64,000 nt of DNA from Phyllostachys edulis. Its lineage: Eukaryota > Streptophyta > Magnoliopsida > Poales > Poaceae. Under the pieces are notes generated by a model, which saw only the letters and a list, made by a program, of their open reading frames with translations, was not told the DNA's origin and made no database searches. The translations under genes and the position numbers were made by a program. The stretch covers positions 69,777,686 to 69,841,685 of the forward strand of contig CM070553.1 of NCBI GenBank assembly GCA_036346405.1, in the 5' to 3' direction. Below are positions 46,137-57,925 of the stretch, one piece after another. The first letter of the stretch is position 1. Every line of letters starts with the position of its first letter.

Positions 46137-46204
46137 CTGCAATGCCGATATGAACAGAGGGCAAAAGCCATGAGTACATTGAATGTACTCAAGAAGCCGT
46201 GAGG
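46137..46204 (-). promoter_or_regulatory. Conserved hairpin and 3' splice-site block (F)
   Basis: On the minus strand: TTGAGTACATTCAATGTACTCA, a 9-nt-arm hairpin, then TGGCTTTTGCCC and GGCATTGCAG. Confidence 0.65.
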
Positions 46205-46623
46205 AATGTATGCATTAGATAATTATGCAAGGCTTGCCAAAAGAGAGTCAGAAGGTTAGTTGCATAAAGCAAAGTTTGACAATAAGTAATAAGTAGATTG
46301 AAAAGCTCAAGTTAAAACATTAGTACATAAATACATTTGATTTCAAAGGGCCAGAGCACCGCCACACCCAAAGACACCCCGAGCACCCACTCCAGACTAC
46401 CCAAGTTAATCAGGGAGGTCCGGTCATACCCATGACCGTAACCTCTCCCACGACCACCCCGAGCACCCACTCCAGAGTTCCCCAACCAGCCCCTGGACCA
46501 ACTAGTGAGCCACCATGACCCCTCCGAGCCGCCAAGGTCTCTTCAAGGCAAAGCCATGACCTCTCACCCAAGTGTCCAGGAGCACAAGTTCACAAAGCTA
46601 CCCTTGCACCATTTCATCGAGCA

Positions 46624-46688
46624 TGTCCAACCAAGGACTTGGCTATTCAATAGATTTTACACTCGCAGAGGTGTACAACTTACCCACA
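46624..46688 (-). promoter_or_regulatory. Conserved LTR double-palindrome block (F)
   Basis: The minus strand has TGTGGGTAAGTTGTACACC, TCTGCGAGTG, TAAAATCTATTGAATAGCC and AAGTCC. It is recognisable but more worn than in C or E. Confidence 0.7.
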
Positions 46689-47514
46689 ATCCACGATCTC
46701 TCCAAAGGACGGGTTCCGTCACCCTTGCTCACTTCAAGGTGAGCGATCTGAGAGCGTGACAAGGCTTTACAAAGCTTTGAATTGACTCAGAGCGCCCGCT
46801 AAGGTTTCACCAATCCCCTTTGGTCTAGAAGTCCGCAGGTTATGGGTGCCCTCTTGCGCCAACGAATCACACGCCAACCCAAAGAGCCCCAAGCCAATCC
46901 ATTGCTAATTATTCAGCCTGCACCATTCCCATAAAATGATCTTGTGGTTGCACCGATTGGCCCAGATCAACAGACACAAAGTAAAGTCCTTATTTGTGCT
47001 CGTGCAAGACATCCACAACCCCAAAATGAAGCATCCACTACTCACTCCCGACCTTCTTGCCCGAGCAAAACAATTTGTAATTAACCCCGCCAAAAGACCA
47101 CCCCGTCTCCGGCACAACAATTATTAATGTGATCTCGACCACAATCAACACAACTTAGGCATCCTACCATAGTTGCTTAACAATGGCACCAACCACAGTG
47201 TTCCATATTTCAATTAGTCAAGATTATTAATTGATGAGGCATGATTCACGCATCCACGGTTTCTAAAGCAAGGCTAAGCATACAACATACGGTCCCAAAG
47301 TTGGCAATAACAAGGAATACCAACCAAAATATCCATCCTAAGGTGTCCAAAGAGTTCATGTCAACATGTTCAGCCAAGTATATCAAGGAGGCATAATGTC
47401 AAGTAGGAGGATAGCTACCGCCCAAAACATGCTTTATAAAGATAGCCATGCAAGTTTAATGAATCAAAATAGCTTTGCAAAGTGGGATCAAGATGATCAA
47501 GGGCCACGACTTGC

Positions 47515-47584
47515 CTCTCGTTGGAGAAAGAAAAGCTTCACCAAGGAGCTTGATTCACGAAGTTTCTCAACGATCACCCGAGAT
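47515..47584 (-). other. Putative small LTR exon (F)
   Basis: On the minus strand it follows CGTGTAG, starts ATCTCGGGTGATCGTTGAG (compare GGTGATCCCGAGAG in B) and ends GAGAG before GCAAGT, the consensus GC-type donor. It has in-frame stops as read, so either it has decayed or indels disturb it. Confidence 0.4.
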
Positions 47585-47754
47585 CTACACGTCGCAAAAG
47601 AAACCAAATAAGCAAATAATTCCAAGAAAACCAAAAGAACTTACTCAAAACCAAGAGAGAAGAGGAGATCCACAGGAGGAGGAGGAGATCCACCAGTCGA
47701 AGAAACCGAGGAGTTGAAATGAGGAGCAGGAGGCAATGGTGCCTCTCGGTGCTC

Positions 47755-47762
47755 TATTTAAA
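47755..47762 (-). promoter_or_regulatory. TATA-like box of F
   Basis: The minus strand reads CTCTTTAAATAGAGC. It lies upstream of the putative exons and downstream of the arrays, matching the layout of B and D. Confidence 0.45.
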
Positions 47763-48117
47763 GAGCAAGGAACAGAGCACCAACCCAAAGAAGCGACCAG
47801 TGTTCAAGGTTTTAGGACAAGGGCACACCGCCACAAGGTACTAAAAGAAATAAAGAAAGCAAGGGATGTGACACAAAGTAGAAAAAGAGTACAAAGGTAG
47901 AGGCAAGATTTAATGTGACTCGACCCACATTAATGCACTAAGACCGCCAAAAGGGCTGGCCAAAAGGTCCGCAGACTCACCAAAGGACATGGTCCACGGT
48001 CCAAATAGGAGGTCCAAGGAGGAGGCCCAAGAAGGAGGTCTCATGAGGAGGTCCTAGGACCAAAAGGGAGGTCTAGACCGCAAAGGTCTAAACACAAAAG
48101 GGAGGTCTAAACCCAAA

Positions 48118-48545
48118 GGAGGTCCAAACACAACAAGGAGGTCTCGAACTCGAGGAGGTCTAAACACAACAGGAGGTCTCGAACCTAAAGGAGGTCCAAA
48201 CACAACAAGGAGGTCTCGAACCCGAGGAGGTCCAAACACAACAGGAGGTCTCGAACCCAAAGGAGGTCCAAACACAACAGGAGGTCTCGAACCCAGAGGA
48301 GGTCCAAACACAACAGGAGGTCTCGAACTCGAGGAGGTCCAAACACAACAGGGGGTCTCGAACCCGAGGAGGTCCAAACACAACAGGGGGGTCTCGAACC
48401 TAGAGGAGGTCCAAACACAACAAGGAGGTCTCGAACCTAAAGGAGGTCCAAACACAACAGGAGGTCTCAACCCGAGGAGGTCCAAACACAACAGGGGGGT
48501 CTGAACCTAGAGGAGGTCCAAACACAACAGGAGGTCTAGACCATA
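48118..48545 (-). repeat. Tandem array of about 36 nt, 12 copies, in U3 of F
   Basis: The plus-strand unit combines AGGAGGTCCAAACACAAC and AGGAGGTCTCGAACCCG. Twelve copies are countable by the AAACACAAC word. Copies differ mostly around TCGAACCCGAGG. Minus-strand frames through it give repetitive Pro/Gly-rich peptides that are by-products. Confidence 0.92.
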
Positions 48546-49338
48546 AAGGTCAAAACACAAAGAGGTCCAAAGGATATGAGGTCCAAAAGACAAAAGATAG
48601 CTGGACTTCGAGGGGAGATACAACCCTCAAAATGATCTAGACCCCAAGGAGGTTTAAATCACGAGAGAACCAGACCTCAAAAGAGGTCCCAAGCGCAAGG
48701 GGGTAAGGCGCCGAGGAGGCCCCGAGAGCGTGGAGGTCCTGACGGTCAAAATCTCCCAAAAGGGAAAATCCGACGGCCAAGATATCAAAAGGAGAGGACC
48801 TGAATGGTCAAGATCAAAAGGCAAAGGAGGTCCCGGCGCCAAGATCTCAAAAGAAGAGCCCGAATGGCCAAGATCTCAAACGGAGGACCTCAGCGGTCTA
48901 GATCAAAGGGCGCGGGAGGTCCCGACGGCCAAGGATATTCAAGATTAAAAGGGTGGTCTTTACAAAAGACCAGCAAGGATCAAGGAGGTGGTCCTTGCAA
49001 AACAGCCAGGGGGAGGTCCTGGGATCAAGGAAAACGCTAGAAGAAAGCAGAGCCGCTCGATCGTAATCCAAGCGTCCAGAAGGAAAGGAACGTTTGGACC
49101 ATCCAAACGTCACTTCGTAGTTGAGCCGTCAGATCCAGATCGGATGGCGCGAAATGAGGGGCTGTTCGGACCGAGTGAACAGACTAGCAAGGCTAGGCCG
49201 TCTGATTTAGATCGGACGGCCCTTAGGTGAGAAAGGTAAAGCCTTAAGCGATACAGCCACAAGAGTCAAAGAGGGTCCAAGCGCTAAGGAGGTCTTGGGC
49301 CTGAGGTGGTCTGGACCTTTGGATCCAACGAAGGGAGG

Positions 49339-49945
49339 ACCTGGACGGCTAAGATCTCCAGAGAGGAGGTCCTAACGGCCAGATCTCAACAAGGGGAGGT
49401 CTGAGCGGCTAAGATCTCCAGAGAGGAGGTCCTAACGGCCGATCTCAACAAGGGGACGCTCAGGCGGCTAAGATCTCCAGAGAGGAGGTCCTAACGGCTA
49501 GATCTCAACAAGGGGAGGTCTCAGGCGGCTAAGATCTCCAGAGAGGAGGTCCTAACGGCCAGATCTCAACAAGGGGAGGTCTGACGGCTAAGATCTCCAG
49601 AGAGGAGGTCCTAACGGCCAGATCTCAACAAGGGGAGGTCTCAGGCGCTAAGATCTCCAGAGAGGAGGTCCTAACGGCCAGATCTCAACAAGGGGAGGTC
49701 TCAGGCGGCTAAGATCTCCAGAGAGGAGGTCCTAACGCCAGATCTCAACAAGGGGAGGTCTCAGGCGGCTAAGATCTCCAGAGAGGAGGTCCTAACGGCC
49801 AGATCTCAACAAGGGGAGGTCTCAGGCGGCTAAGATCTCCAGAGAGGAGGTCCTAACGGCCAGATCTCAACAAGGGGAGGTCTGAGCGGCTAAGATCTCC
49901 AGAGAGGAGGTCCTAACGCCAGATCTCAACAAGGGGAGGTCTCAG
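49339..49945 (-). repeat. Tandem array of about 60 nt, 10 copies, in U3 of F
   Basis: The plus-strand unit has CGGCTAAGATCTCCAGAG, AGGAGGTCCTAACGGCC and AGATCTCAACAAGGGGAGG. Ten copies are almost identical. Nearly all variation is the gain or loss of one or two bases at GGCGG, ACGGCC or CTCAGG. Such homogeneity implies recent amplification or gene conversion. Confidence 0.95.
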
Positions 49946-50523
49946 ATGAACACAGGGGAGATCAAAGAGGCAAGGGAGGTCCCAAAGGAACTCGACGCGC
50001 CCAAATGACCTCAGAGGTTACAAGAGAACGCTAAGAGAGGTCCACGGGAGGTCCAAACAAAGAAAGAGGTTTAGACCAAGGAAGATCCAAATAAAGATGA
50101 AAACTTAGACCCAAGGGAGGTCTAAGCACAAAGAGATTCAAGCCAACAAAGGAAAGTCCGACTTATGGAAAGTCCAAACGAAGATTACAAAGTGAGGTCC
50201 AGAGAATGTAAGGGTTGAACCTATAAAGAGGTCCTACTGGGAGGAGGTCTGGGCAAAGGAAGGACCCAAGAGAGGATGTCTCCAAAAGGGAGGAGAGACT
50301 AGCCCGAGGACAAACAAGGCCGAAGAGAAAAAAAGGCTAAAAGCCAAAGAACAAAGAATAACTCCAAATCAACCGAAAGGGATTAATTTGAAGTTTGGTT
50401 AGTTCAAGTTAAACCTCCAAATTTTTGAAATCTTCAAATTAAGCTTTGAACTCTCAACAAAAGCGAATGGTTATTATTTTTACCAAATTTTTCAAAATTC
50501 TCGAAAACGGACGTTACAGAGCC

Positions 50524-51678
50524 GCCGCCGCATGCATGCATGCAACGCCAAGATCGGGCTCGCCGCCATGCTCGTGGACGCCACTAGACAAAGACTCGCC
50601 GTCCTCGTCTTGGCGCCGGGCTGCAAAGACGCCACACGCCGCACCACCCGAGCCACTCGCACACGCCGCCAACCGCCACTACCTCCATGGCGCTGCTCCG
50701 ACTCCGGCCTCCTGCCGCCCATGCCGGAAGGCCGTCGCCAAGTCGTGCACCCGAGCCATGGCTCGCTGTTGTGCATCGCCGCATGCTGCCCAAATCGTGT
50801 GCATGCTCTGCGCGACGGCCTTCTCTAGAGCTCTCCCCAAGGGCTCTCCTTCACTCCCTCCAGCCGCTGTTGAGGCTTCCCCTACCGACGCCACCGCTCG
50901 TGTTCGTTCTCGCCACGCCACGCCACAAGACGCCATCATCGGCGCCATTGCAGCCGCTCGGATCGCCATTCCTCCCACGCCGGCCGCACTGCAGTGCAGC
51001 CTACCGCCTCTGTGTTGGGCAGTGCATGCATCCTTCGCCGAGCCGCATGGAGTTGCCCCCACACCGCCGGCTATTCTCGCCATTGCAGGTCTTTGCACAC
51101 ACCGCTTCGTCTGCTATTTCACTCGGTTGCTTGCATTGCCGCTCCTAGCAATTGACCAATAGCAACAATCTCCTCGTAAACCATCTAGCTCCACCCAGCA
51201 AGCCAAAGCTACTTCCTCCTTTCTCTCAAACGCACTCAAAAGTCCATGCATGTGGGAACAAAACTCTAAAACGAGTTCCTCTTGCGAAGATGAGTGCAAC
51301 AGATAACATGCATGAGAGTATTTGGGTTTCTTGGGTGGGATTGGGAGGAGAGAAGGTGAAGTATTTTGCTTGTGTTCATGGAGAGGAAAAATGGTCTTAG
51401 CTGTTCTGGTTTAGGGAGAGAAAAGAAATGGCGTGAGGAAGATGGCGGTGGGAGGCGTTGGTTCTACTGGGCTCTAAGGAATTGGCAAAGGTCATGGAAC
51501 TTTGACTACTAGGTGAATAAACAAGTTGAGGGCAAAGGACAAGTGAGTAGTTGTGTGCTTGGGTGTTGGGGAAGAGAAAGAATAGGAAGTGTAGTTGAGG
51601 GTGATGGGATGTCAGTGTTGTGGAGGTGACTTGTTTGGTTAGTATGGCAACGAATTAGGCAGAGGGTCAGTGTCCTCA
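50524..51678 (-). repeat. Element E 5' LTR, right part
   Basis: Resumes the GC-rich island interrupted by F (to about 51160), then an AT-richer U3 part holding one RY-type unit like those of C (CCATGCATGTGG at 51243, AACATGCATGAG at about 51307). It ends where D inserted; the rest lies beyond D, outside the window. Confidence 0.82.
51674..51678 (+). repeat. Presumed target site duplication of D, left copy
   Basis: CCTCA directly before TGTAACATCCC. The right copy is outside the window, so this is inferred from position only. Confidence 0.6.
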
Positions 51679-52199
51679 TGTAACATCCCAAATGTATAAT
51701 TAGGGTTAATCAAGTATAATTATATGTGTAGAAATTAAAACTTTTTCTCACATCTTGAAAAACCCTAAAATCTTATGTAATTCTTGTCCAAGAGTTGTGT
51801 AATCCAAAACACAAAGCTCTTGTTGACCAAAAATCAAATTCCTTTTTCCAATTATCTTAAATCTTGTGCCAAACATTTGGAATATATTTTCCTTGGTCCC
51901 AAAAACTGATATGGGACCCTCTGAAAAATATCATGAGTTATAACACTTGTTGATAATTTTGGAGGCAAAACAATCCTTTAAACAACCTTCATGAATTTCC
52001 TGAGAAAATGCATTGCATAATAACCTCTGGAAATTTTATGCAAGGTTGATCTCATTATCAGCAAGCTCCAGCTAAAATTTCATTAAATTTGGAGTTCATT
52101 TGCTATCTCAAATAATTCTGCTAAGTTTTAGTTGTTAAAACTAAATTTTAAAGCCTACACTGCTCCTTGGGCTAGCTATATTCAAAGTTGGTCCAGCCC

Positions 52200-54780
52200 A
52201 ACCATGTCTCGCACCTCAAAGAAACCTCATCTCCACCTTGATCAGTCGCAGCTGCTGGATTTATATCCAACACCCACGACCTCCTCCGATCAACACCGCA
52301 AAGACCTCCCCACCTCATGAGGTCATTGCCGTTGGATCAAAGATCCACGGTCATGACCTCCCCGTGTTAAACCTCAAAGACCTCCTCGAGCTGTTAAACC
52401 ATCGCAGCGAGGTCATCCCATTTGTTGAGGTCGTGGCCGCTGGATCAAATCCAACACCCACGACCTCCTCCTCAACATACTCGGTCAGTCCTCCCATTTC
52501 CTCGTGAGGTCATAGCCCTTGGATCCAAGATCCATGGCCCGACCTCCTCCTCTCAACCTAAACTAAACAAACCTCCCACCTAACCAAGGTCGAGCCATTG
52601 GATCAAATCCAACACTCACGACCTCCCGTGTTATCAAGCACTCACAACCTCCCCATCTTTTGTTGTGCACCGTTAGATTAAAATCTACGGTCACGACCTC
52701 CTCCGTTGTCTCATGCGCACTGACCTCCCAACAAGACGTGAGATCGTAGTCTTAGATCTAAATCTAAAGGCCATGACCTCCCTTGTGCGTTGCGCAAGCT
52801 CAGACCTCCACCTCCTTTGATCGAACCCTTAGATCTAAATCTAACGGTCTGACCTCCCTTGCTCTGCTATGCGCATCATATCGCACCTCCCCATTAGGTC
52901 GGTGCCCTTGATTTAAATCCAAAGGCCATGACCTCCCTCATGTCTTTTGATCGCGTGCAGTTAAGTCCTCACCGAGGTCCGTCACTGCTGGATGGAGATC
53001 CAACGCTTTGGACCTCTGTCCCTTTTCCTCACGTATGCTTTGACATGAAATCGGAGGGCCACGACCTCCCATCCTTGATCGTGTGGCTGGGACCTCCTCC
53101 CACCACTTAAAACATAACGGTTCAAAAATTGATCCGATGGTTAGGACCTCTCCTGTGTCTTATCCAACGGTCACCAAGACCTCCTGTTCTTCTCCTTCCT
53201 CTGGCGCCCATGCGTGCTCTGGCGGTGGAGCACGCGCGCCAGCCTCTGGCACCTTTATGACTCTCTGTGACCAAGATTTAATCTTTGGTCACCTTCCGCC
53301 TCATGTCCACTCGACCGCCAGTTGTCAACTTTATGTCATGTCCACCCCATGGACCAACCCGTGGGCTAAGCTCACCATGGAGCTTAGCCCCACTCATAAC
53401 CTTCACCTCAGCTATAAGTGTCCACTGAGCTCCCCGTTGGCTTCCTTTGCACACTTGGAGCTGTCATACCGATGTTTGGTCGAGCTCCTAACTCACTCAC
53501 CTCCTCTCTAGTGGCTGCCATTGTTGAAGTCCTTGAACTCCTCGGTGACTCAAGGGTTCCAATGGCTCCCTTCTTCAACCCTTGCTCACTTTGTGCTCCC
53601 CAAACCTCCCGGAATAACCCTAACTTATTTTGTTTGGGCATTTTTCAGAGGTGGACAAAGCCGAGCTTGAGCCGGTGCCGTGAGTCATGGCTTCATTGTC
53701 TTCCCCAACTCCGGCCATCACCTCCACGACCTCCCCAGCACCTTAGGACCTCCAGGTACCTCCTGTTAGTCCTTTAGTTGCTGGCACCCGCTTGAATGCA
53801 TGTTGCGGAGCTTAAGTTTTGGCACACGCTTGAATGTCGCGTGGAGCTCGCTTTTGCATTTTGTCGCTTGGCGATTCGCCGTTGTCCTCTCGGCTCGCCC
53901 GGCGTTCAAGGCCGCCGCCGCCGTTGAGAGGAGGTCCTTTGCGCGCATGGTTATTGCGACCCAACGGTACCATTGATCTCGCCGGCGAGGTCTACATCGC
54001 CGGCGATGACCACATCTTTTTCGCTGGTTTTGTCGGGACAACGGCAGCGCGTCGTTGTCGTTTTTAGGACAGAAATCCTCCATGTTTAATGCGCTAATCA
54101 TTTGCTCCCATCATTGTAATCAATGGGGCGTCTTAACTGCCTTAAATCCACCCTTTAATGCGTGCATTTAAGACCTCCCGCGCGCGCGGACCTCCTTGAT
54201 GTCCAGCGCGCATTTATTCATGTCCAAGCGCGTGCGCGAGTTAAGGCGCTGGTGCAGGGCGCCCGACCTCCTCCGAGGAGATCTGAGCGCCCAAGACCTC
54301 CCTTGCGCAATCGTGGCCGCCTGACCTCCCCGGAGGTCTGTGGACGTTAGGACCTCCGCTTAGGACCTCTCCGTAGCCATCTCACCGCTCATGACCTCCC
54401 GGGTAGATCTTGACCGTCAAGGTCCTCCTCGACGATCTGGACCATCAAGGACCTCCTTGAACATCTGGACCGTCCCAGACCTCCCCGTGAAGGTCCTGAC
54501 GATGTAGATTTTCCTCGGGGAGATCTTGATAGTTTGGACCTTCCTTTGGAAGATCTCAACCGCTGAGGACCTCCCTTTAGATCTGGTCCGCTCGGACCTC
54601 CTTTCCATGTTGTGGTCCGTTGATTTCGTGATCTCGGCCACAACCTCCCTCACCTCGCAAGCATGTGAGTTGCTAAGAGGTCCAGACCTCTGGACTTCAC
54701 GTCTTGCGTGTGTGATAGCCTCTGGGAGGTCTTGAGCCGTTGGATCTGAGATCTGTGGCTCACGCCCTCCCATACCCTTG
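52200..54780 (+). repeat. U3 quasi-palindrome region of D (5' LTR)
   Basis: Serial imperfect palindromes with GAGGTC and GACCTC ends, as in B. Examples are around 52318-52362 and 52424-52465. Confidence 0.75.
53413..53418 (+). promoter_or_regulatory. TATA-like box of LTR D
   Basis: CAGC-TATAAG-TGTCC at the position of the TATAAA of B; one base differs from it. Confidence 0.5.
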
Positions 54781-55512
54781 TGAGTTTTAGAAATTCCAAG
54801 GAGGTCTTAGTTAAACCTGAAATAAGGTATAGACTTTAGAATTTCATATCTTCTTCGCTTTTGAATCCTTTTGAGGTCATTCAACTTGTGTTAGCTCTGT
54901 TTTGAACTTGACTTTAATCCAAAAATGATTGAAAGTTGAATTCAGCTCTAGAGCACAGTTTGCCATTAGGTTTAAAACTCACTTTAAATATACACTCAAA
55001 AACAATACTTAACTTGTAAAAGGTATAACTAATGCTCTATAGTTTATTTTTGGGTGAGACCAACTTTGTTGGTTTCCTCCATTAATGGTCTCACTGTGAA
55101 AATTAGTTTTGAGCTTGTTGCTGTTATAAAATGAGAACTTGTGCATTATAATTTTGTTCAAGTTCTTGTTTTTGAAAAATTATAGAAAGTGCAATATAGC
55201 TCCAAGTGAGATGAACTCAATTGTGTTATTCATCTCATGAGGTGCTGGTTTTACAGTAAAAATTTCAGCTTCACTTCTATTCTAGAAAATTTTGCGATGA
55301 ACAGTAACATATTTCTAATTAATAGGCTGAGCAGAATTGATTTCATCATATCTTTTGCATTAAGAATCCAAATCAATTGGTTCTTGTTGCTAAATTCATG
55401 ATAAATCATTGTCTTGCTGCTGTAAAATTTTCATAGCTTTCGGAGAAGTTTCTCTGTTGCATCTTTTTGGTTCTTCGTCGTTCTTATCGGTTCTTTCTCG
55501 CTTTTCCGTTAG

Positions 55513-55575
55513 GTTTCGACATTTGTGGTGATCCCGAGAGCAACCCTCTGCCACAATTTGAGCAACAGCAACAAG
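55513..55575 (+). other. Putative small LTR exon (D)
   Basis: 63 nt after TTTTCCGTTAG, ending ACAAG before GCAAGC. Same length and phase as 39303-39365. It reads FDICGDPESNPLPQFEQQQQ. Several substitutions from B, with no indel or stop. Confidence 0.5.
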
Positions 55576-56308
55576 GCAAGCAGTTTGATCATTTCCATCA
55601 TTGTCCCATTACTTTAAAGCTTAATATATCGTTTTACTTCTATGTATGCATGCTACTTTGTGTTAAATGTCGCTAGCAAGCCTATAGTTGCATAATCTGT
55701 AGGAATTGTTCATCCTCTACTACCATGAGCCTAGGTTATTTGCTGTGGTGGGAGCTCGTTGGATGAGCTCTTATCACTTAGTAGTTTCGATTTAAATTGC
55801 TTAGACATGCTTAGTTATCGGTAGAATGGGCGATCATCGACTTAGTCGATGGTCTTGATCACTCAAAACTGATTATTACTCTTATATGTCCAGCACTTGT
55901 GCTTTGATTAATTTGTAAAATCAAAACTGAAAATAAAAGATTGATTTAGACTTGGGCATATTGGATGGATGGCGTGGTTTTTGGATGTGGTGGTATGCCC
56001 GGGTCCCTAAGGACCGAGTACTTGGGTCACTAAGTTGTTTATTTCACAGACTAACCACACGAGGGGCATATGGAACCCCTCTTGACTAAGTACTTTGGGC
56101 GGTGTTAATTGGGGTCGCCGGTTGGTGTGTTTTAAAGATAAAATGTGTGTGTGATGTGGGAGGAGCATTAGCTTCGGGAAGGTTGTGTGATGTCTCCTTC
56201 TCCCGTGGGTTGTGCGACTCAGAATTAGCATTGTCCATTGGAAATGTCTCGTAGGACTTAGCCGTGCAAGCATACCTATGGTAGTGTGCCTAAAGGAAAG
56301 GCGGTCGG

Positions 56309-56370
56309 ACGTGTGGAGTGTACAGTGGTACACCCTGCAGGATAAAACTATTCAATAGCCTCGCCCTAGG
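56309..56370 (+). promoter_or_regulatory. Conserved LTR double-palindrome block (D)
   Basis: GTGTACAGTGGTACACC, CCTGCAGG, ATAAAACTATTCAATAGCC, TCGCCC; the family-B version. Confidence 0.75.
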
Positions 56371-56680
56371 TTATGGACATGCTTGGTAAGGTCGTTCAAG
56401 ACTAGACTACAACCTTTAATTAAAACTTGACATGGTTGGTATGAACGGGAGTTCATGCTATTGTTGTGGTGACTTGGGTTAGTCACTTCGTGATTGTTCT
56501 TGTTGTTGTTACTATGTTATTATCTCGTTGTTACTTCAACATTTAAAAATGCTTTGCCAAATTGCCTTCAATCTATTATGTTATTGCAAATAAATGTTGC
56601 TTTATGCTAAAATGAGTCCAAAGCCTCATCCACTTAAATAAAGCTTGCATGTAGCTATTTATAGTTCTGTTATCTCACAC

Positions 56681-56748
56681 GTAAGTCTTGCGGAGTACTT
56701 TATGTACTCATCGCCCGTGGTTGTGGCATTTTGTGGCTTTTGTTGCAG
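56681..56748 (+). promoter_or_regulatory. Conserved hairpin and 3' splice-site block (D)
   Basis: GTAAGTCTTGCGGAGTAC, TTTAT, GTACTCA, then a T/G-rich run ending CTTTTGTTGCAG. Confidence 0.65.
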
Positions 56749-56812
56749 AGGAAGAAGGAGAGCTCCAAGAGCCTCTCTTTTGTGCTACGTGTTGCGCTTT
56801 CTTGACGACTAG
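56749..56812 (+). other. Putative terminal LTR exon (D), frame-shifted end
   Basis: Starts AGGAAGAAGGAGAG after TTGCAG and reads EEEGELQEPLFCAT in the expected phase. The TAG used by B (here 56810-56812) is one base out of frame, apparently from an indel in the GTTGCGC stretch. Confidence 0.4.
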
Positions 56813-57152
56813 CTTGGCGGTCGGTCGGATGCCTAGGGTTAAGGCACACTGATTGGCTTTGTGTTATAGCCATCTTTATGGCACTTTTGCTTCCGCTGTT
56901 ATCTTTGTAGAATTGTTGCTATTTGGCCTAAGGGCCTCTCTTTTGTAATAGCTTTTCCTTCTTAATATTAACTTCTGGTTTGTTGCTTATGTTCTATGTG
57001 TTGTATGGAATTGATACATTCTTTTGGTGTGAGGTATGTATACTGCATCCTGGGGAGTATACATCTCTCGAGACCGGGTTTATTTGGTTGATAATACTAG
57101 GGTCATTTGGATGACTAAGTATTATGAGCCTAATAAACGTCGGGGTCTCACA

Positions 57153-57925
57153 AAAGTTGGTATCAGAGCCGTTATGACCGTAGTAACGCAAGCTTGGTCG
57201 TCCTTAGGATATTTTGAAAACCTATTTTCAAAGCATCAAATGAATTTTGAAAGCTTAGGTAAATTCTCGGATTTTATTCCTTACCTATCTTAGCTTTCTC
57301 TTCTCACCTCACTCTAATTTGAGTTTTAAAAGTTGTTTTCCTCTCTTCCCTTCTACAAAATAATTGTTATCGATTAACACTGGGTTTTTGGGAGAACCAA
57401 TGAGATTGGCAAATTGAAGTGTGAGCTGCCCACTACAAGGTTTTGAAGTTCTGGAGTCGGTGATTCGACAAGGAGCTTGGATGCGAAATCTGGACAGCAA
57501 GCATCAAATTTCCGGACAGCAGTCTCAAAGGTGTCTAATTAGGATAGATAATGAGAGGTTAATCAACTAAAACTTGTGGGAATAAAAGGGTAAGATGTGA
57601 TACTAGTTAGCTAAGTATCTAACACTTATTTCGCTGCATTAACCTTGCTCTCTAATAGTTTTAGATCTCATCTTACAATCTGATTTTTGATCTTCTCGAT
57701 CAATTACTCGTTCATTCAATACGGGTTAGTTGAGTTGAGAAGTTGAGCCTTGCGTTTGGTGTTTCTTGGCTGTTTTTAGAGTCTTTTAGAAGCTTTTTTA
57801 AAGTTTAAATAACCGCTGATTTGGCTTTCGGTTGGGGTGATATTCCATTCCCCTAGTCGTTGGCTTTGCTTCCCTTAAGGCTTTGTTTTTGGGTCTAGTT
57901 GCTAACCAAATTTCATTGTAACAGG
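57153..57925 (+). other. Element D leader
   Basis: From the LTR end to the gag ATG; it matches 16818-17577 of B. Apart from the primer site it has no recognised signal. Confidence 0.75.
57158..57170 (+). promoter_or_regulatory. Primer-binding site of D (tRNA-Met)
   Basis: TGGTATCAGAGCC, a perfect match to the initiator tRNA-Met 3' end complement, five bases after the LTR. Confidence 0.95.

Larger units (their letters stand above)
45541..50518 (-). mobile_element. Element F: solo LTR
   Basis: 4978 bp with TG...CA borders and 5-nt duplications (GAGCC), but no primer site, polypurine tract or internal region, so it is a solo LTR left by recombination between two LTRs. On the minus strand it starts TGTAACGTCCG and holds, in LTR order, two tandem arrays, a TATA-like box, the small exon, the double-palindrome block, the hairpin block and the terminal exon. 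Its U3 words (GGAGGTC, CTAACGGCC) relate it to B and D. Confidence 0.85.
41075..51678 (-). mobile_element. Element E: outermost element, visible part
   Basis: A minus-strand element seen only at its 5' end: about 0.73 kb of interior, the primer-binding site, and the 5' LTR split by F (45541-50518) and cut by D (from 51679). Its LTR resembles that of C in order and in many words, for example ACCGGAGAATTATACCGG near 45255 and 34567, but is clearly diverged, so it is an older or sister family. Gag and pol must lie left of A, outside the window. Confidence 0.82.
51679..57152 (+). repeat. Element D 5' LTR
   Basis: Starts TGTAACATCCC and ends GGGGTCTCACA. It aligns by eye with both B LTRs, with scattered substitutions. 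It contains the palindromic U3, a TATA-like box and the exon and block architecture. Confidence 0.95.

Noticed and set aside
48054..48491. 145-codon minus-strand frame with repeated Gly-Pro-Pro and Val-Val-Phe words
   Set aside because: It is the translation of the tandem array of about 36 nt; similar repetitive peptides appear in all three frames.
49339..49945. Regularly spaced repeats that could be mistaken for a CRISPR array
   Set aside because: Units are head-to-tail with no unique spacers, and the setting is a plant LTR.
50446..51162. 238-codon plus-strand frame
   Set aside because: It crosses the border between F (ends 50518) and E, so it was created by an insertion and is antisense to both.
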